53,745 nt of DNA from Burkholderia sp. Bp9143 (GCF_003853645.1 NZ_QTPO01000058.1:1-53745); one strand, 5' to 3'. Positions 27,632-36,752 are shown, counted from the stretch's first letter. A program made the numbers and translations. Notes: generated by a model from the sequence alone, not told the origin.

Positions 27632-28269
27632 GGCAGTTCCAGATAGGTATGCGGCCCGAGCAGCTCGAGTGCAAGAGTTGGACATCGCACCTCACCACAC
27701 AGCACCAGTCTGAAGACCGCCGAGCGAACGAGCATTGGGTCAACGAACTCGAGCCGCCGCTCAAGTTCGTTCAGAGTCAGGCCGTAACGACATCCGGTCA
27801 GCACGCATTGCATCAGCTGCCCGACAGGAATCGAATGAGTGGCTGCGAGGTGATGCAGCATTGTCATCCTGTTCTCGCGCAGCGCCGGCGAATCGTCGAG
27901 ATGATGTGGATGAATCAGGTCGAGCTGCAACGAAGACGCCCTACTCCACATCTCGAATGCCGGAAACAGGCTGCCTCCCAGCGCAGCCGCAGTCGACTCC
28001 GCGGAACGCAACACAACGCACAATTTCTCGCCATCGGGCGTGCGGACCCAAAAGTCGACGGGCCGTGAAGGATTCGCGTCTGGAATACACAGGGGCTGCT
28101 CGCAGTATACGAGCACGTGAGGATCCGATTCCAGGCGGAGCCACAGATCCAGCGCGTGCCGCCCGAACAGAGTCAGCCGGCGGCCGATCTTTGGCCCGAA
28201 CAAATCATATCGGTGCGCGCCGTATGGACGGGTGCTGTTGACCGCACGCACGAAACTTGGTCGGCTCAT
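27628..28269 (-). CDS. tnsA: TnsA-like endonuclease of a Tn7-type element
   Basis: The 213-residue protein starts MSRPSFVRAVNSTRPYGAHR. It has the TnsA N-terminal restriction-endonuclease-like domain (SDPHVLVYCEQPLCIPDAN, PVDFWVRTPDGEKLCVVL) followed by a C-terminal helical part. TnsA cuts the 5' ends of Tn7-like transposons in a heteromeric transposase with TnsB. The gene overlaps tnsB (ATGA). No tnsC/tniB or tniQ follows, because the element is cut off within tnsB. An upstream in-frame ATG at 28293 is possible. Confidence 0.75.
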   Translation of the reverse strand: MSRPSFVRAVNSTRPYGAHRYDLFGPKIGRRLTLFGRHALDLWLRLESDPHVLVYCEQPLCIPDANPSRPVDFWVRTPDGEKLCVVLRSAESTAAALGGSLFPAFEMWSRASSLQLDLIHPHHLDDSPALRENRMTMLHHLAATHSIPVGQLMQCVLTGCRYGLTLNELERRLEFVDPMLVRSAVFRLVLCGEVRCPTLALELLGPHTYLELP

Positions 28270-28680
28270 GGCCAAGGTTCCGGTTTTGCCCAATAATCAT
28301 GTTTTAGGACAAAAGCATCCGGCCACCCGCCCCTGACCGCCGCGCGATTGAAATTTGGCACACAGATCGCCACTACAAAATACGTATCATTTGATACACC
28401 CCGTCGTGTTTGTATCTGTGCAAGTCGATACGCGCCGGCTTTTCTGTCCTCGGGCGCCACACGTTGTGAAACAACAGAGAAAAATCCCGCCAAATCGTCG
28501 CAATCCCTTGCTGGGATTGGATTTCAGGCTTGTGACAGTTTCTCCCCCAGTGTTTCACGGAATGGCTCGCCGATCGGTACCCATAACACGTGACGTTTCA
28601 GACTTTCTCTTCCGTCCCTCGACATTTCTGACTTTCGCTTCTATGGGCCACGAAGCGAAAGTTATGACGGGACTGACATG
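28270..28680. repeat. Candidate left end of the TnsAB element
   Basis: Two direct repeats, TTTCAGACTTTCTCTT (28596-28611) and TTTCTGACTTTCGCTT (28625-28640), lie about 29 bases apart upstream of tnsA. The second runs into a perfect 11-bp inverted repeat, ACTTTCGCTTC (28631-28641) / GAAGCGAAAGT (28652-28662). Tn7-like ends carry repeated TnsB-binding sites, so this may be the transposon terminus. The assignment is an inference. Confidence 0.4.
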
Positions 28681-29858
28681 AACCCTCGCTGCGCCAACAA
28701 CCTGGCACCCGAAAGTGCTGCAACTTTCCCTTCAGCCCACGACTCCCACGAACGTCAGCACTTCGTTCGCACTCTGGCTACGCGCAGTGCGAAGACGCAG
28801 CTCGATAATCCTGCGCTCGCCGCTGCAAACCAACGAACGAATCAAGCCAGATGCCCAGCAAGCCCCGATCAGTTGCCAGGAAAGACTACACGCAGAATTG
28901 CTGAGTTGGCTCCACCGGTGCGCCAGTCTGCAAGCATCGTCTTGCGCCGTCTGCGCGCCATGTGGCGCCGTAAGGCGCAAAATATGGGGTCCCATGGACA
29001 CGACTGTTAGTTGCGTAATGTCGTACCTACTAAGGAACGCCATCGACGTCCGGATCTCGAGTCGGACGCGAATGCGCTCCCGTCGGAGCGCAGACAGCCA
29101 TGCGTTTGCTCGTCTTTGCCCGCATCACCGGACTGTCAGCGCCTTCGCAACCGCCAGAACCCAACGCTATGTTTATGCCGAAGTCGGGACCATTTACTTG
29201 CTGCGCGTGGTCGGCAAAATCGCGACGGAACGCTTCCCTCCCCCTTCGTCCCGGTAGTTCTCGAACCCATCGTCGATTACCTCGACATGCGCGGCTTGCG
29301 CGAACCACTGATCTGCACGGTCGGCATTCCGCTATCAGCACTGCTCGATAAGCACAGCATCGGCCACTTACGCATGGAAGCGACTGAAAGCGGCGGATGC
29401 GCCGACGCGACGCTTGCCGCTCTTCGCTCGCCAGGTGAGGCCGATCCATCCTGACATGTACAAGGTGCGACATTTCTTCGCCATGGCAAACGCCGCGGCT
29501 TGCACAATGACTCGCAGCACGCCCGCACAGTCAGCGCAACGAGCATCCATTCGCTCCAGCATAAGTCCGTCTCGCACGCCCTATCCCACGGCATGAGTCT
29601 CTAGAGTGCTCGGATTTTTACAGGCTACAACTCACTCGACACCACTTCGACCTATGCGACCGCGAAGATTAGCCGGTAGGTCTGCGAGGCCGAGAAATGC
29701 CTTCGAGTGGCTACCATCTGAGACAAATTCTGTTCTCGCGCCACGAAGTATGTTGCGGCCGCCCCTGCTCTATGGGCGAGTGGTATAGAAATTGGAAAGA
29801 TAAAAAATAAAATTAATTATAAAGTCCGAGTGCCAGTGTAATGGCTCCCTGCAGCTGA
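28681..29858. other. Large intergenic stretch, no gene recognised
   Basis: Open frames on both strands (for example 28715-29257 plus and 29473-29030 minus) carry no recognisable domain and overlap each other. The stretch ends in an AT-rich block near 29795-29825. It may be eroded accessory DNA between the transposon remnant and the partition region. Confidence 0.4.
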
Positions 29859-29874
29859 GTTTCCACGTGGAAAC
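29859..29874. promoter_or_regulatory. parS-like site 1
   Basis: GTTTCCACGTGGAAAC, a perfect 16-bp palindrome with the CACGTG core usual for ParB-type parS sites. It lies 1.5 kb away from the other four copies. Confidence 0.8.
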
Positions 29875-30142
29875 TTTGATTGGTCACGACACTCGTCAAC
29901 ACTGTCGCGGTGGTGCGACTTTCGGCCGGCCTGGTCAAATCTCGCAGATCAATTCATGATGCTTTCAACCTTGCATACTCGCAATTGATCTACATCGCGC
30001 GTTTTTGAGAGCAGCGAAAAAACTTCCGAATAGAGGCCACCGTCGCGCGGACTTCTCCCGACTCTATTCCAGTGTGCAGCGCGTCAGATCGGCCGTCACA
30101 TCCTCTTTCGGCAATACCGCCTGAGCATCGCGATCGTCGTCC

Positions 30143-30248
30143 GCGAGTAACGATTGCGCCCGCCGGGCGGTATCGTTACTCGCTTCGTGACTCTATCGCA
30201 CCCGAGTAACGGCGACGGCCGTTACTCCGTCGCGATTGTCATCGTTAC
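30143..30248. repeat. Nested GAGTAACG inverted repeats
   Basis: GCGAGTAACGAT (30143-30154) pairs perfectly with ATCGTTACTCGC (30172-30183), and the loop between them is itself a GC-rich dyad (GCCCGCCGGGC). Twenty bases on, GAGTAACGGC (30204-30213) pairs with GCCGTTACTC (30218-30227), and a further half-site ATCGTTACC lies at 30240-30248. The spacing and repetition suggest protein-binding sites. The function is unknown. Confidence 0.65.
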
Positions 30249-30398
30249 CGCTGTCACGCTTACCTTCGAGAGAATTGATGGGCCCGTCGCTTACTACTTG
30301 CTGCCTCACGACAATACCGATTTCGTTTTGGAGAAGCTGACCGAAGTCCGGATCCGTCGGTGCAATTGTCCATGACAGGCTCCCAATTCCCTCGAAAA

Positions 30399-31065
30399 TC
30401 AGTCCCAACCGCCAGACAAAGGTTGAGCGCGGACGTGCGCGCCGATCAGACAGGCTAAGCGTATCGTCCCGGGATCAGCAGCGGTAGCGGCGCGATTGGC
30501 GCTTATCTCCGTTTGCTCCGCTGCCAGGGCATCGGCAAGGCGTTGCACACGCTCAGGTTGTGATACCTCGACATTCAGCGCTACCAAACGTGTCGACGCC
30601 GCGGTGCGTCAGTGACGCAAACGGCCGCAGCTCTGGTGGCAATGTTGCGAATCAATCAATGCCAGTTCGCGCTGCCTCAACGCTTTGTCACTGGCAATTT
30701 TCGTCGGGTCTCGACCCTGCAACTGGGTCAACAATACGCTGCGAGGACCTTTGATCGTCGACGCACGGAGTTGTCCTGCATGATTCTGAGCGAGAAGAAA
30801 GACGCTAGCGTGGCCATATGCTGTCGCAGCCAGACAAAGCACGCAAAATAATAACGCAGCACCTCTGAGGAACCCGCCTGGAGGTCTCGACATCGCCGGC
30901 AACAGATGCGCACCAAGAAGAAGCACGATGCCGGCCGGTACCGATGCGGCCTTCTCGATGGCTGTTCCATCTCAATATATCACCACAACAGTGGTGGCTA
31001 TGATCGACGTAAATGTAGCCGTAACTGCAACGAAATTGGCAACATTTCGGCGTCGTCTCGCTGCA
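30399..31065 (-). pseudogene. Membrane-protein gene with two in-frame TGA codons
   Basis: One minus-strand frame stays coherent over about 220 codons: RRRNVANFVAVTATFTSIIA and TTVVVIY, TGA (30974-30972), DGTAIEKAASVPAGIVLLLG, then the helix FLRGAALLFCVLCLAATAYG, a soluble part with ASDKALRQRELALIDSQHC, a second TGA (about 30611-30609), and ALNVEVSQPERVQRLADALA to the natural stop. It has three hydrophobic segments followed by a probable coiled region. I recognise it only as the sort of membrane protein seen on Burkholderiales mobile DNA. Both lesions are TGA, and the first replaces what would read well as Trp. Confidence 0.5.
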
Positions 31066-31409
31066 GCGATGCTGTCGCTATTGCAGGGGCCGAAGTGGTT
31101 TTGAGTGAATACGTTCAAGATCAGATGCTCATCATTGTCTTCCGTCCATGCCGAAGCATGCAGATATCCAGAGTCGTCGAGCCGGGTCCGTCGCGAGCGA
31201 AAGACACCGCACCAACTAGCGCAAACCGTCATTGCATGGAGCGGAGACGTAACGAACGTTGACCGCGCCGAACCGTGTGGCAATGCGATCAGACCAAGGA
31301 GTCACGCCGGCCATTGAAGACATAACCCACCGGTGCAATCCGATATGAACAGCATTTGGCTGAGCCCACAGAAAGCCCATGCGCAGTGAAAGCAGAAGAA
31401 TCAGGGTGA

Positions 31410-31425
31410 GTTTCCACGTGGAAAC
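31410..31425. promoter_or_regulatory. parS-like site 2
   Basis: Identical GTTTCCACGTGGAAAC palindrome, part of the cluster upstream of parA. Confidence 0.85.
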
Positions 31426-31519
31426 CTAGCTGGATTCCGAACGAGTGGCCGGCCCGAACGAGACGATGACCCGTATTAAATGTGGCCGGGGGGTACTTAT
31501 CCAACCAAAAATCCGCGAT

Positions 31520-31535
31520 GTTTCCACGTGGAAAC
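31520..31535. promoter_or_regulatory. parS-like site 3
   Basis: Identical GTTTCCACGTGGAAAC palindrome, 110 bases after site 2. Confidence 0.85.
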
Positions 31536-31627
31536 CCACACGAAGACCGAGAGTGGCTGCACTCAAACGCATCGAGCACCTGCGTTCAAGCCGACCGGAA
31601 GCACCCACCCAACCGAACACGCCGGCG

Positions 31628-31643
31628 GTTTCCACGTGGAAAC
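31628..31643. promoter_or_regulatory. parS-like site 4
   Basis: Identical GTTTCCACGTGGAAAC palindrome, 108 bases after site 3. A degenerate copy (ATTTCCGTGGAAG) lies near 31811. Confidence 0.85.
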
Positions 31644-31928
31644 CGCCCCACAAGTAGAACGTTCTGCGTAGACGAAAACTTGCCGCACCCCCCCCTCGAT
31701 TGCTGCATGTGTGTCCATGTCACGCCGCAGTCGCATCAGCAATCTCGCAACAGCTCACCCCTCAGGGAATTCTAGAAGAGCTAGACCGATCGACGCGACC
31801 TGGAGCATAGATTTCCGTGGAAGGTGCGGCACTCCAATACACGCAGGAGTCACCAAATTTCGAAAGTTGCGGAACGTTAGGCACCACGCGAGATCAATAG
31901 CATCACCGAATACAGCGATCGGAAATCA

Positions 31929-31944
31929 GTTTCCACGTGGAAAC
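31929..31944. promoter_or_regulatory. parS-like site 5
   Basis: Identical GTTTCCACGTGGAAAC palindrome, 225 bases before parA. The DNA between the sites (31426-31928) contains no recognised gene. Confidence 0.85.
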
Positions 31945-32121
31945 CCGACCATTCCAGAGCGATCGCCGGGAACGATCATGGCGCCATTTTCTCAATCAAT
32001 CCGTGACCAGAGCTATTGCAAGCGAGCTGAACTCTCGCGATGCGCTTGAAGATCTTCCCGAAGAAATACAAATGTCACCGTGACTGCAACGAAATATTTT
32101 CAATATTTTTATTGCGTTTTA

Positions 32122-32144
32122 CGCCAAATTAATTTATTTTGGCG
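32122..32144. promoter_or_regulatory. Operator-like dyad before parA
   Basis: CGCCAAA (32122-32128) and TTTGGCG (32138-32144) flank an AT-only spacer, 25 bases before the parA start, within an AT-rich promoter-like segment (32090-32150). This would suit autoregulation of the parAB operon. Confidence 0.5.
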
Positions 32145-32168
32145 ATCATCTTTTACAGAGAGGTCGAC

Positions 32169-32840
32169 ATGGGAATAGTCATTGCCGTTGCCAACCAGAA
32201 GGGCGGGAGCGGGAAAACCACGATCACCCTCAACCTGGCAGGCGCGTACTGCGACGACGCCCCCGACCTGCGCGTCCTCGTGATCGACGCCGATTCCCAG
32301 AGCTCAGCCGTTCGAGCGACCGGAGCCGGTGATGTTCCATATCCCTTCACCGTAGTGAACATGGCCGCGGCGGGATCGAATCTCAGCCGCGAGATCAAGC
32401 GAATGGCGCAGGATTATGACCTTGTCCTCGTTGACTGTCCGCCCAGCGTTCACGACAAGAACACCGAGATTGCAATCGCCGCTTCAGACTTCGTGCTTGT
32501 CCCCATGGATGCCTCGGCTCTTGACGCGTGGAGCACGATCGGCATGCTGCAGCTGGTCCGCCGAACGATCGGTAGCGACCCGAAGGGATGCGGCATTGTG
32601 TTCAATCGCGTGAATACCAAGACTACCGGCTATGCGGAAGTCCGTGCCGCGATGGGTGAGGACAATCCGTATCCGATTCTCGAAAGTACGATCGCCCTGC
32701 GCGAAATCTACAAAACTTCGATTGGCATCGGAGCGACGGTCTTCTCCGTGAAGGGGCAGCGAACTGCCAAGCAAGCCAAAGAGGAGATCATGGCCGTTGC
32801 AAGGGAAATTCTGGGTATCAAGGGCCTGCTGGAGGCGTGA
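32169..32840 (+). CDS. parA: Plasmid partition ATPase ParA
   Basis: The 223-residue protein begins directly with the deviant Walker A motif (VANQKGGSGKTTITLNLAG, residues 7-25). The Walker B-like VLVIDADSQSSAVR and the switch segment DYDLVLVDCPPSVHD follow. It lacks the N-terminal helix-turn-helix of type Ia ParA and so has the size of small type Ib or chromosomal Soj-like proteins. Its ATP-driven gradient on the nucleoid moves ParB-parS complexes. ATG at 32169 follows AGAGAGG. It is two bases upstream of parB in one operon. Confidence 0.95.
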   Translation: MGIVIAVANQKGGSGKTTITLNLAGAYCDDAPDLRVLVIDADSQSSAVRATGAGDVPYPFTVVNMAAAGSNLSREIKRMAQDYDLVLVDCPPSVHDKNTEIAIAASDFVLVPMDASALDAWSTIGMLQLVRRTIGSDPKGCGIVFNRVNTKTTGYAEVRAAMGEDNPYPILESTIALREIYKTSIGIGATVFSVKGQRTAKQAKEEIMAVAREILGIKGLLEA

Positions 32841-32841
32841 A

Positions 32842-33906
32842 ATGTCGAACAAGGATCAAGTTAATAAACCGAAGCAGGGACTCTTGGGTGCCTCCATTCG
32901 CAAGGGCATTGCCAACGAAAAAGCTGATGTGGACGGACGCCTCGATGCGACTGGCGTGACCTCCGTAGAGGAGCGAGCCCCTGCGCCTGCCGGTGCAGCC
33001 TTGTCGGGTGATCCGCTCGCGAGCACGTATGGCAGCCGAACTAACGCGTCCGCTGTATTACCTCGCGTGCGGATTCTGCTGAATGAACTCGTTTCGAACC
33101 CGTTCAATCCGCGTGAGTTCTATAGTCCGATCGCAATCGATGACCTGGCTGTCCGAATGAGGAGGGAAGGGCAGCATGTCGCGATCACCGTCACACGCAA
33201 TCATCGCTTTCCCGGCAAGTACGTGATTGTCGATGGTGAATTCCGTTTCCGCGCAAAAAAGAGCCTTGGCGAGCAGTCAATCGATGCAGAGATCGTCCCT
33301 GATCTGTCCGACAAGGATCTCTATCTCATGGCAAGCAGCATCAACAAGAATCGAACCAAACAAACCGTGTTCGATGATGCCGTTGCATGGGAACGCCTGC
33401 TTGAACAAGATATCTTTGAGAGCCAGGAAGCGCTCGCGGAACACCTCAGTATCAACAAGTCGCTGGTTTCGAAAACGCTACACGTCGGCAAACTGCCGAA
33501 GCACTTTCTTCAACAATTGGCGAATGCGGAAGAGGTTGGCCTCGCCCATGCCTATAACATCAAACTCATCCTCGAACGTGCCGACCACGCTACGGCCGAG
33601 TCCATCCTCGAGCGAGTACTCGCCGGGGAGTACTCGGTACGTCGACTCGAGGAGTATGTGAAGAAGCTCGATGGCACTTCGCCTCCACGCGCCGCGAAAA
33701 CGCACTACAGCAGCAACGTCCCTTTCCATACGACAAGCGGCCGGGACATCGGTGCGCTCAAGCGTTATCGCGATGGACGTACCGAACTGAAACTAACGAG
33801 TCTCAACGAAGATCAGCAGGCCATCCTCGTCGCACAATTGGAGAAAGTCGTGCGCGATTTCGTCGCGACCCACCTCGCTGAAGAGCAGGCGGGGGAGAGC
33901 ACCTAA
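32842..33906 (+). CDS. parB: Partition protein ParB
   Basis: The 354-residue protein has the ParB/Srx CTPase domain (about 85-180; NPFNPREFYSPIAIDDLA and the box-II motif VDGEFRFRAKK, where intact paralogues usually have GERR). A helix-turn-helix follows (ESQEALAEHLSINKSLVSKT, about 195-225), with a C-terminal dimerisation part. It loads at the GTTTCCACGTGGAAAC sites upstream and slides as a CTP clamp. GGAGG precedes the ATG. The N-terminal 60 residues are basic, as needed to stimulate ParA. Its HTH resembles the two orphan proteins encoded at 36.8-38.1 kb. Confidence 0.94.
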   Translation: MSNKDQVNKPKQGLLGASIRKGIANEKADVDGRLDATGVTSVEERAPAPAGAALSGDPLASTYGSRTNASAVLPRVRILLNELVSNPFNPREFYSPIAIDDLAVRMRREGQHVAITVTRNHRFPGKYVIVDGEFRFRAKKSLGEQSIDAEIVPDLSDKDLYLMASSINKNRTKQTVFDDAVAWERLLEQDIFESQEALAEHLSINKSLVSKTLHVGKLPKHFLQQLANAEEVGLAHAYNIKLILERADHATAESILERVLAGEYSVRRLEEYVKKLDGTSPPRAAKTHYSSNVPFHTTSGRDIGALKRYRDGRTELKLTSLNEDQQAILVAQLEKVVRDFVATHLAEEQAGEST

Positions 33907-33918
33907 CGGAACAATGCC

Positions 33919-33982
33919 GCACAAACACCTGATTCGTGCGTTTGTGCATACAGACACAAGGCTGGCCAGCTAAGAACTGGCC
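33919..33982. terminator. Hairpins between convergent parB and rep
   Basis: Two dyads follow parB: GCACAAAC (33919-33926) / GTTTGTGC (33940-33947), and GGCCAG (33964-33969) / CTGGCC (33977-33982) followed by TCTTCCCTTT. Their place between convergent genes suggests termination for one or both. Confidence 0.5.
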
Positions 33983-34071
33983 TCTTCCCTTTAGGGCAGC
34001 GCGACAGTTCGCATAATTGGCATTTCGCAAAACGAACAAATCGCCGCGCTACTCGCATGCCGGAACCCGGC

Positions 34072-35427
34072 TTACGCGATTCGCTTGCCGCCCTGAAGCA
34101 CGAAGCTCAAGAGGTCGGCGTCCGTGGGCTCTCCCCAAACAGCAGTGGCAAGCCACCCGAAGAAAGCCGCTTCTGCCGATTTCTTCACCTTCTTGGAATC
34201 TGACAGCCGGAGGACCTCTGATGGCTGCTGCTCGTTGTACTGCGATACATACTTCTCCTGCTCCGCGGCATCCAATTCGTTGAAGAAGCCACGAATCTGC
34301 TCGGTCCGATGAGCCGCATACTGAGCGTGCAGTTTGACCTTCAACTCATCACCTGACTCGATAGGTGCTTTCGGCGGCTTTTCAGCGGGTGTCGACGTAT
34401 TGGCCACTTCCCAGCCACCCTCAACGGCCTTTCGGAAATATGCCCCAACTTGAGCGACAGGCTCGACGCCAGTTTTCTTAACGCGTTGCTCGGTGTAATC
34501 GATCGCTTTACGGATCGCATCGTTACTATGTGTCGATGCGAGCTTGCGTGCCTCGGCCAGAGGAATTCCAAGCTTCGTCATGCCGCCAACGAGATCCAGA
34601 TCCGCCTCCTGCGTGATTTCAGGCTTGCGCTTGGGCGTGATCGAAAACTGGACAGCCGCAATCGCGCGCCCATTCTTAAATTCCGCCATCTCAATCTCGT
34701 GGTCAGAGACCTCGTTGATCTCGACGAGCGCTGGCTGAAGGACACGGCTCTTGAAAATCTTGTACTGCGAGTATGAGCCTTCCCGCCAGTCGAGGCCCAG
34801 TAGCAGATCCCTAATGGATTCGACGCTAAGCTTGGGAGTCCGGCCGACTCCTTCGTAGCGAACCACGTTTTCCCAAAGGGTTAGAGCATGCCCACGCTTA
34901 AACGACCGTGCGATCCGCATGTCGATACGCGCATAGGTCTGCGGGTTCATCAACAGTTCGCGCATGTTGTCCGAGAACTGGTACTTCAGCGTCGAGCCCG
35001 ACATCTTTGCGCCGGCAATCAGACCACTCGCGTTCCACTCGGACTTCCCGGACAGATGGTCCCAGTTGACCACAAAGCCAACTAACGAGTTGACTGTCGC
35101 TTTAACGTAGTCGCGGTTCTTTGTGTTCAGGCCGACGTCCTCTATCAAATCCAAGATCTGGTATTCGAACCATACACGTTCACCCTGCTTGTTTTGCTCG
35201 ATGGCGTTCTTGATCAGGGCGTTGAACATCTTGCCTTGCTGCAGCGAAATCGCCCCGGATTGCGGCGCGACATGTACTGCGGGAACCGCTTTCCTGAAAG
35301 GCTCCGGTAGATCCGCCAACGGGAACAGCGTGATCTGACTCGCGTCGGTGGGGACGGTGATTTTCTTTTTTGGCACGTCAAGTCCGGAGCCAAGATGAAC
35401 GAAAGGTAACAATACCCTGTTCCGCAT
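34072..35427 (-). CDS. Replication initiator protein (Rep_3 type)
   Basis: The 451-residue protein has the tandem winged-helix layout of Rep_3 initiators (PF01051). One domain holds ISLQQGKMFNALIKNAIEQN and LKYQFSDNMRELLMNPQTYA; the next holds GHALTLWENVVRYEGVGRTP and YSQYKIFKSRVLQPALVEIN. A long basic and helical C-terminal extension follows (about 260-451). It would bind the iterons upstream of its own gene and open the origin. ATG at 35427 has AAGG close upstream. It points away from the iteron array and towards parB. Confidence 0.9.
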   Translation of the reverse strand: MRNRVLLPFVHLGSGLDVPKKKITVPTDASQITLFPLADLPEPFRKAVPAVHVAPQSGAISLQQGKMFNALIKNAIEQNKQGERVWFEYQILDLIEDVGLNTKNRDYVKATVNSLVGFVVNWDHLSGKSEWNASGLIAGAKMSGSTLKYQFSDNMRELLMNPQTYARIDMRIARSFKRGHALTLWENVVRYEGVGRTPKLSVESIRDLLLGLDWREGSYSQYKIFKSRVLQPALVEINEVSDHEIEMAEFKNGRAIAAVQFSITPKRKPEITQEADLDLVGGMTKLGIPLAEARKLASTHSNDAIRKAIDYTEQRVKKTGVEPVAQVGAYFRKAVEGGWEVANTSTPAEKPPKAPIESGDELKVKLHAQYAAHRTEQIRGFFNELDAAEQEKYVSQYNEQQPSEVLRLSDSKKVKKSAEAAFFGWLATAVWGEPTDADLLSFVLQGGKRIA

Positions 35428-36248
35428 TCACCTTCAAGCGCTCAGGAGATGCGCCTCTCCTAGAGGATGCGCCTCTACAAGTCCATCAGAACCATAGCCA
35501 TGCACCATTCTCGTAAGATCACTGGCTTCCTTGCTAAGCCAATAGAAATCTATTTAATAATCAATACACTATTTGGGAGTGAGGACACACTCACTTTGAA
35601 CCAGAGAACCATGGACGTTGACCTTCGATCGCGAAAGGCCCTCAAAATCACGCAGCATTCGCCTGCTGTTTGAACCATAGATATGCACCTTAAGCCTGCT
35701 TTTGATCGCCTAGATCTACAAGCCCCGGCCCAGGAGCCATGAACAGTCTTCGTTTCGAGGGCTAGTTGGGTACCATAAACATGTACCTGCGTCGGTCAAT
35801 GACGAACAAAAACTCTTTAAAATCATTTATTTGTATATATAATTTCAAGTAATACCTCAGATGCATGAGGAACCATAGACGGCCACCAAACACCACCGGG
35901 CGAAGTCAGCACGGGCACCCTCGGCGGATGGACCATACAAATGCACCCATGCCCCATATCCATTTACCTCTGGAACCATAGGTATGACCTGTAGGAACCA
36001 TATCCTTCGACCTGTAGAACCACAGGAATGTACCCAAGGAACCATAACGATAGACCCGATCCTCTTGAAAGCCTTATCGGGTAAGGATTTCGTCCGACGT
36101 AAACGTAGTTAAAGGGTTGAAAGTGTTTATCGAAAACACGTAAACGTCCCAGTGCTCCCAGATAGAGAACCAGAGCCTTTTACCCTGGGGGCGGGCTAAT
36201 ACTCAGAAGCCTGGATTTTTTCACCCATGGTGCGCGACTGATGCACGG
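35428..36248. other. Origin flank: scattered degenerate iterons and AT-rich block
   Basis: No gene is present. Degenerate copies of the iteron motif (consensus GAACCATAGACGTTCACCC) occur irregularly near 35605, 35671, 35770, 35869, 35931, 35971, 35992, 36017 and 36038. A very AT-rich block (about 35806-35853) is the best candidate for the unwinding element. A short dyad GTGTTT/AAACAC lies at 36123-36139. I saw no consensus DnaA box. Confidence 0.6.
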
Positions 36249-36584
36249 ACCATAGACGTTTACCCATCGAACGCAGTTTGGGTACGGGACCATAGACGTT
36301 CACCCACTGAGCGTGGCTGGCATACGGAACCATAGACGTTCACCCAAGAGCGCGGCTGGCATGCGGAACCATAGACGTTCACCCACTGAGCGCCGCTGGC
36401 GTACCGAACCATAGACGTTCACCCAATGAGAGTGGCTGGCGTCCGGAACCATAGACGTTCACCCAGGAGCTCGGCTGGTGTATGGAACCATAGACGTTCA
36501 CCCATTGAGCGTGGCTAGCCTACTGAACCATAGATGTTCACCCGTTGTGTCCCGCCAATATATGGATCCATTGACGCTCACCTA
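36249..36584. repeat. Iteron array of the replication origin
   Basis: Nine copies of ACCATAGACGTTCACCCA or close variants start at 36249, 36289, 36329, 36368, 36408, 36448, 36487, 36527 and about 36566. The period is 39-40 bases and the spacers are partly conserved (TGAGCGTGGCTGGC-like). The central five to six copies are identical and the edge copies diverge. This is the expected binding array for the Rep_3 initiator. Confidence 0.9.
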
Positions 36585-36752
36585 CCGAGCCTAGCCAATG
36601 TGTGGAACCAGCCATTGCCTCACTGACTCGGAGTGACGTCGCAGCCGCTGCAGTCCGATCGTAGAACCACAAACGTGAACCTTAAGATTCAGTCGAACCA
36701 CAGGCGCAAACCAATCGCTCGTGCACCGGATACTCCCTCTCGCGATGCTTCG

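Noticed and set aside
28681..29600. Several overlapping open frames of 80-180 codons
   Set aside because: They overlap on both strands, have low-complexity Arg/Ser composition and show no family signature.
29859..31944. CRISPR array
   Set aside because: The regularly recurring 16-mer is a palindrome with irregular spacing next to parA, which fits parS and not CRISPR repeats.
36249..36584. CRISPR array with 18-base repeats and about 22-base spacers
   Set aside because: The spacers are themselves similar to one another and the array lies beside a Rep_3 gene, so it is an iteron array.
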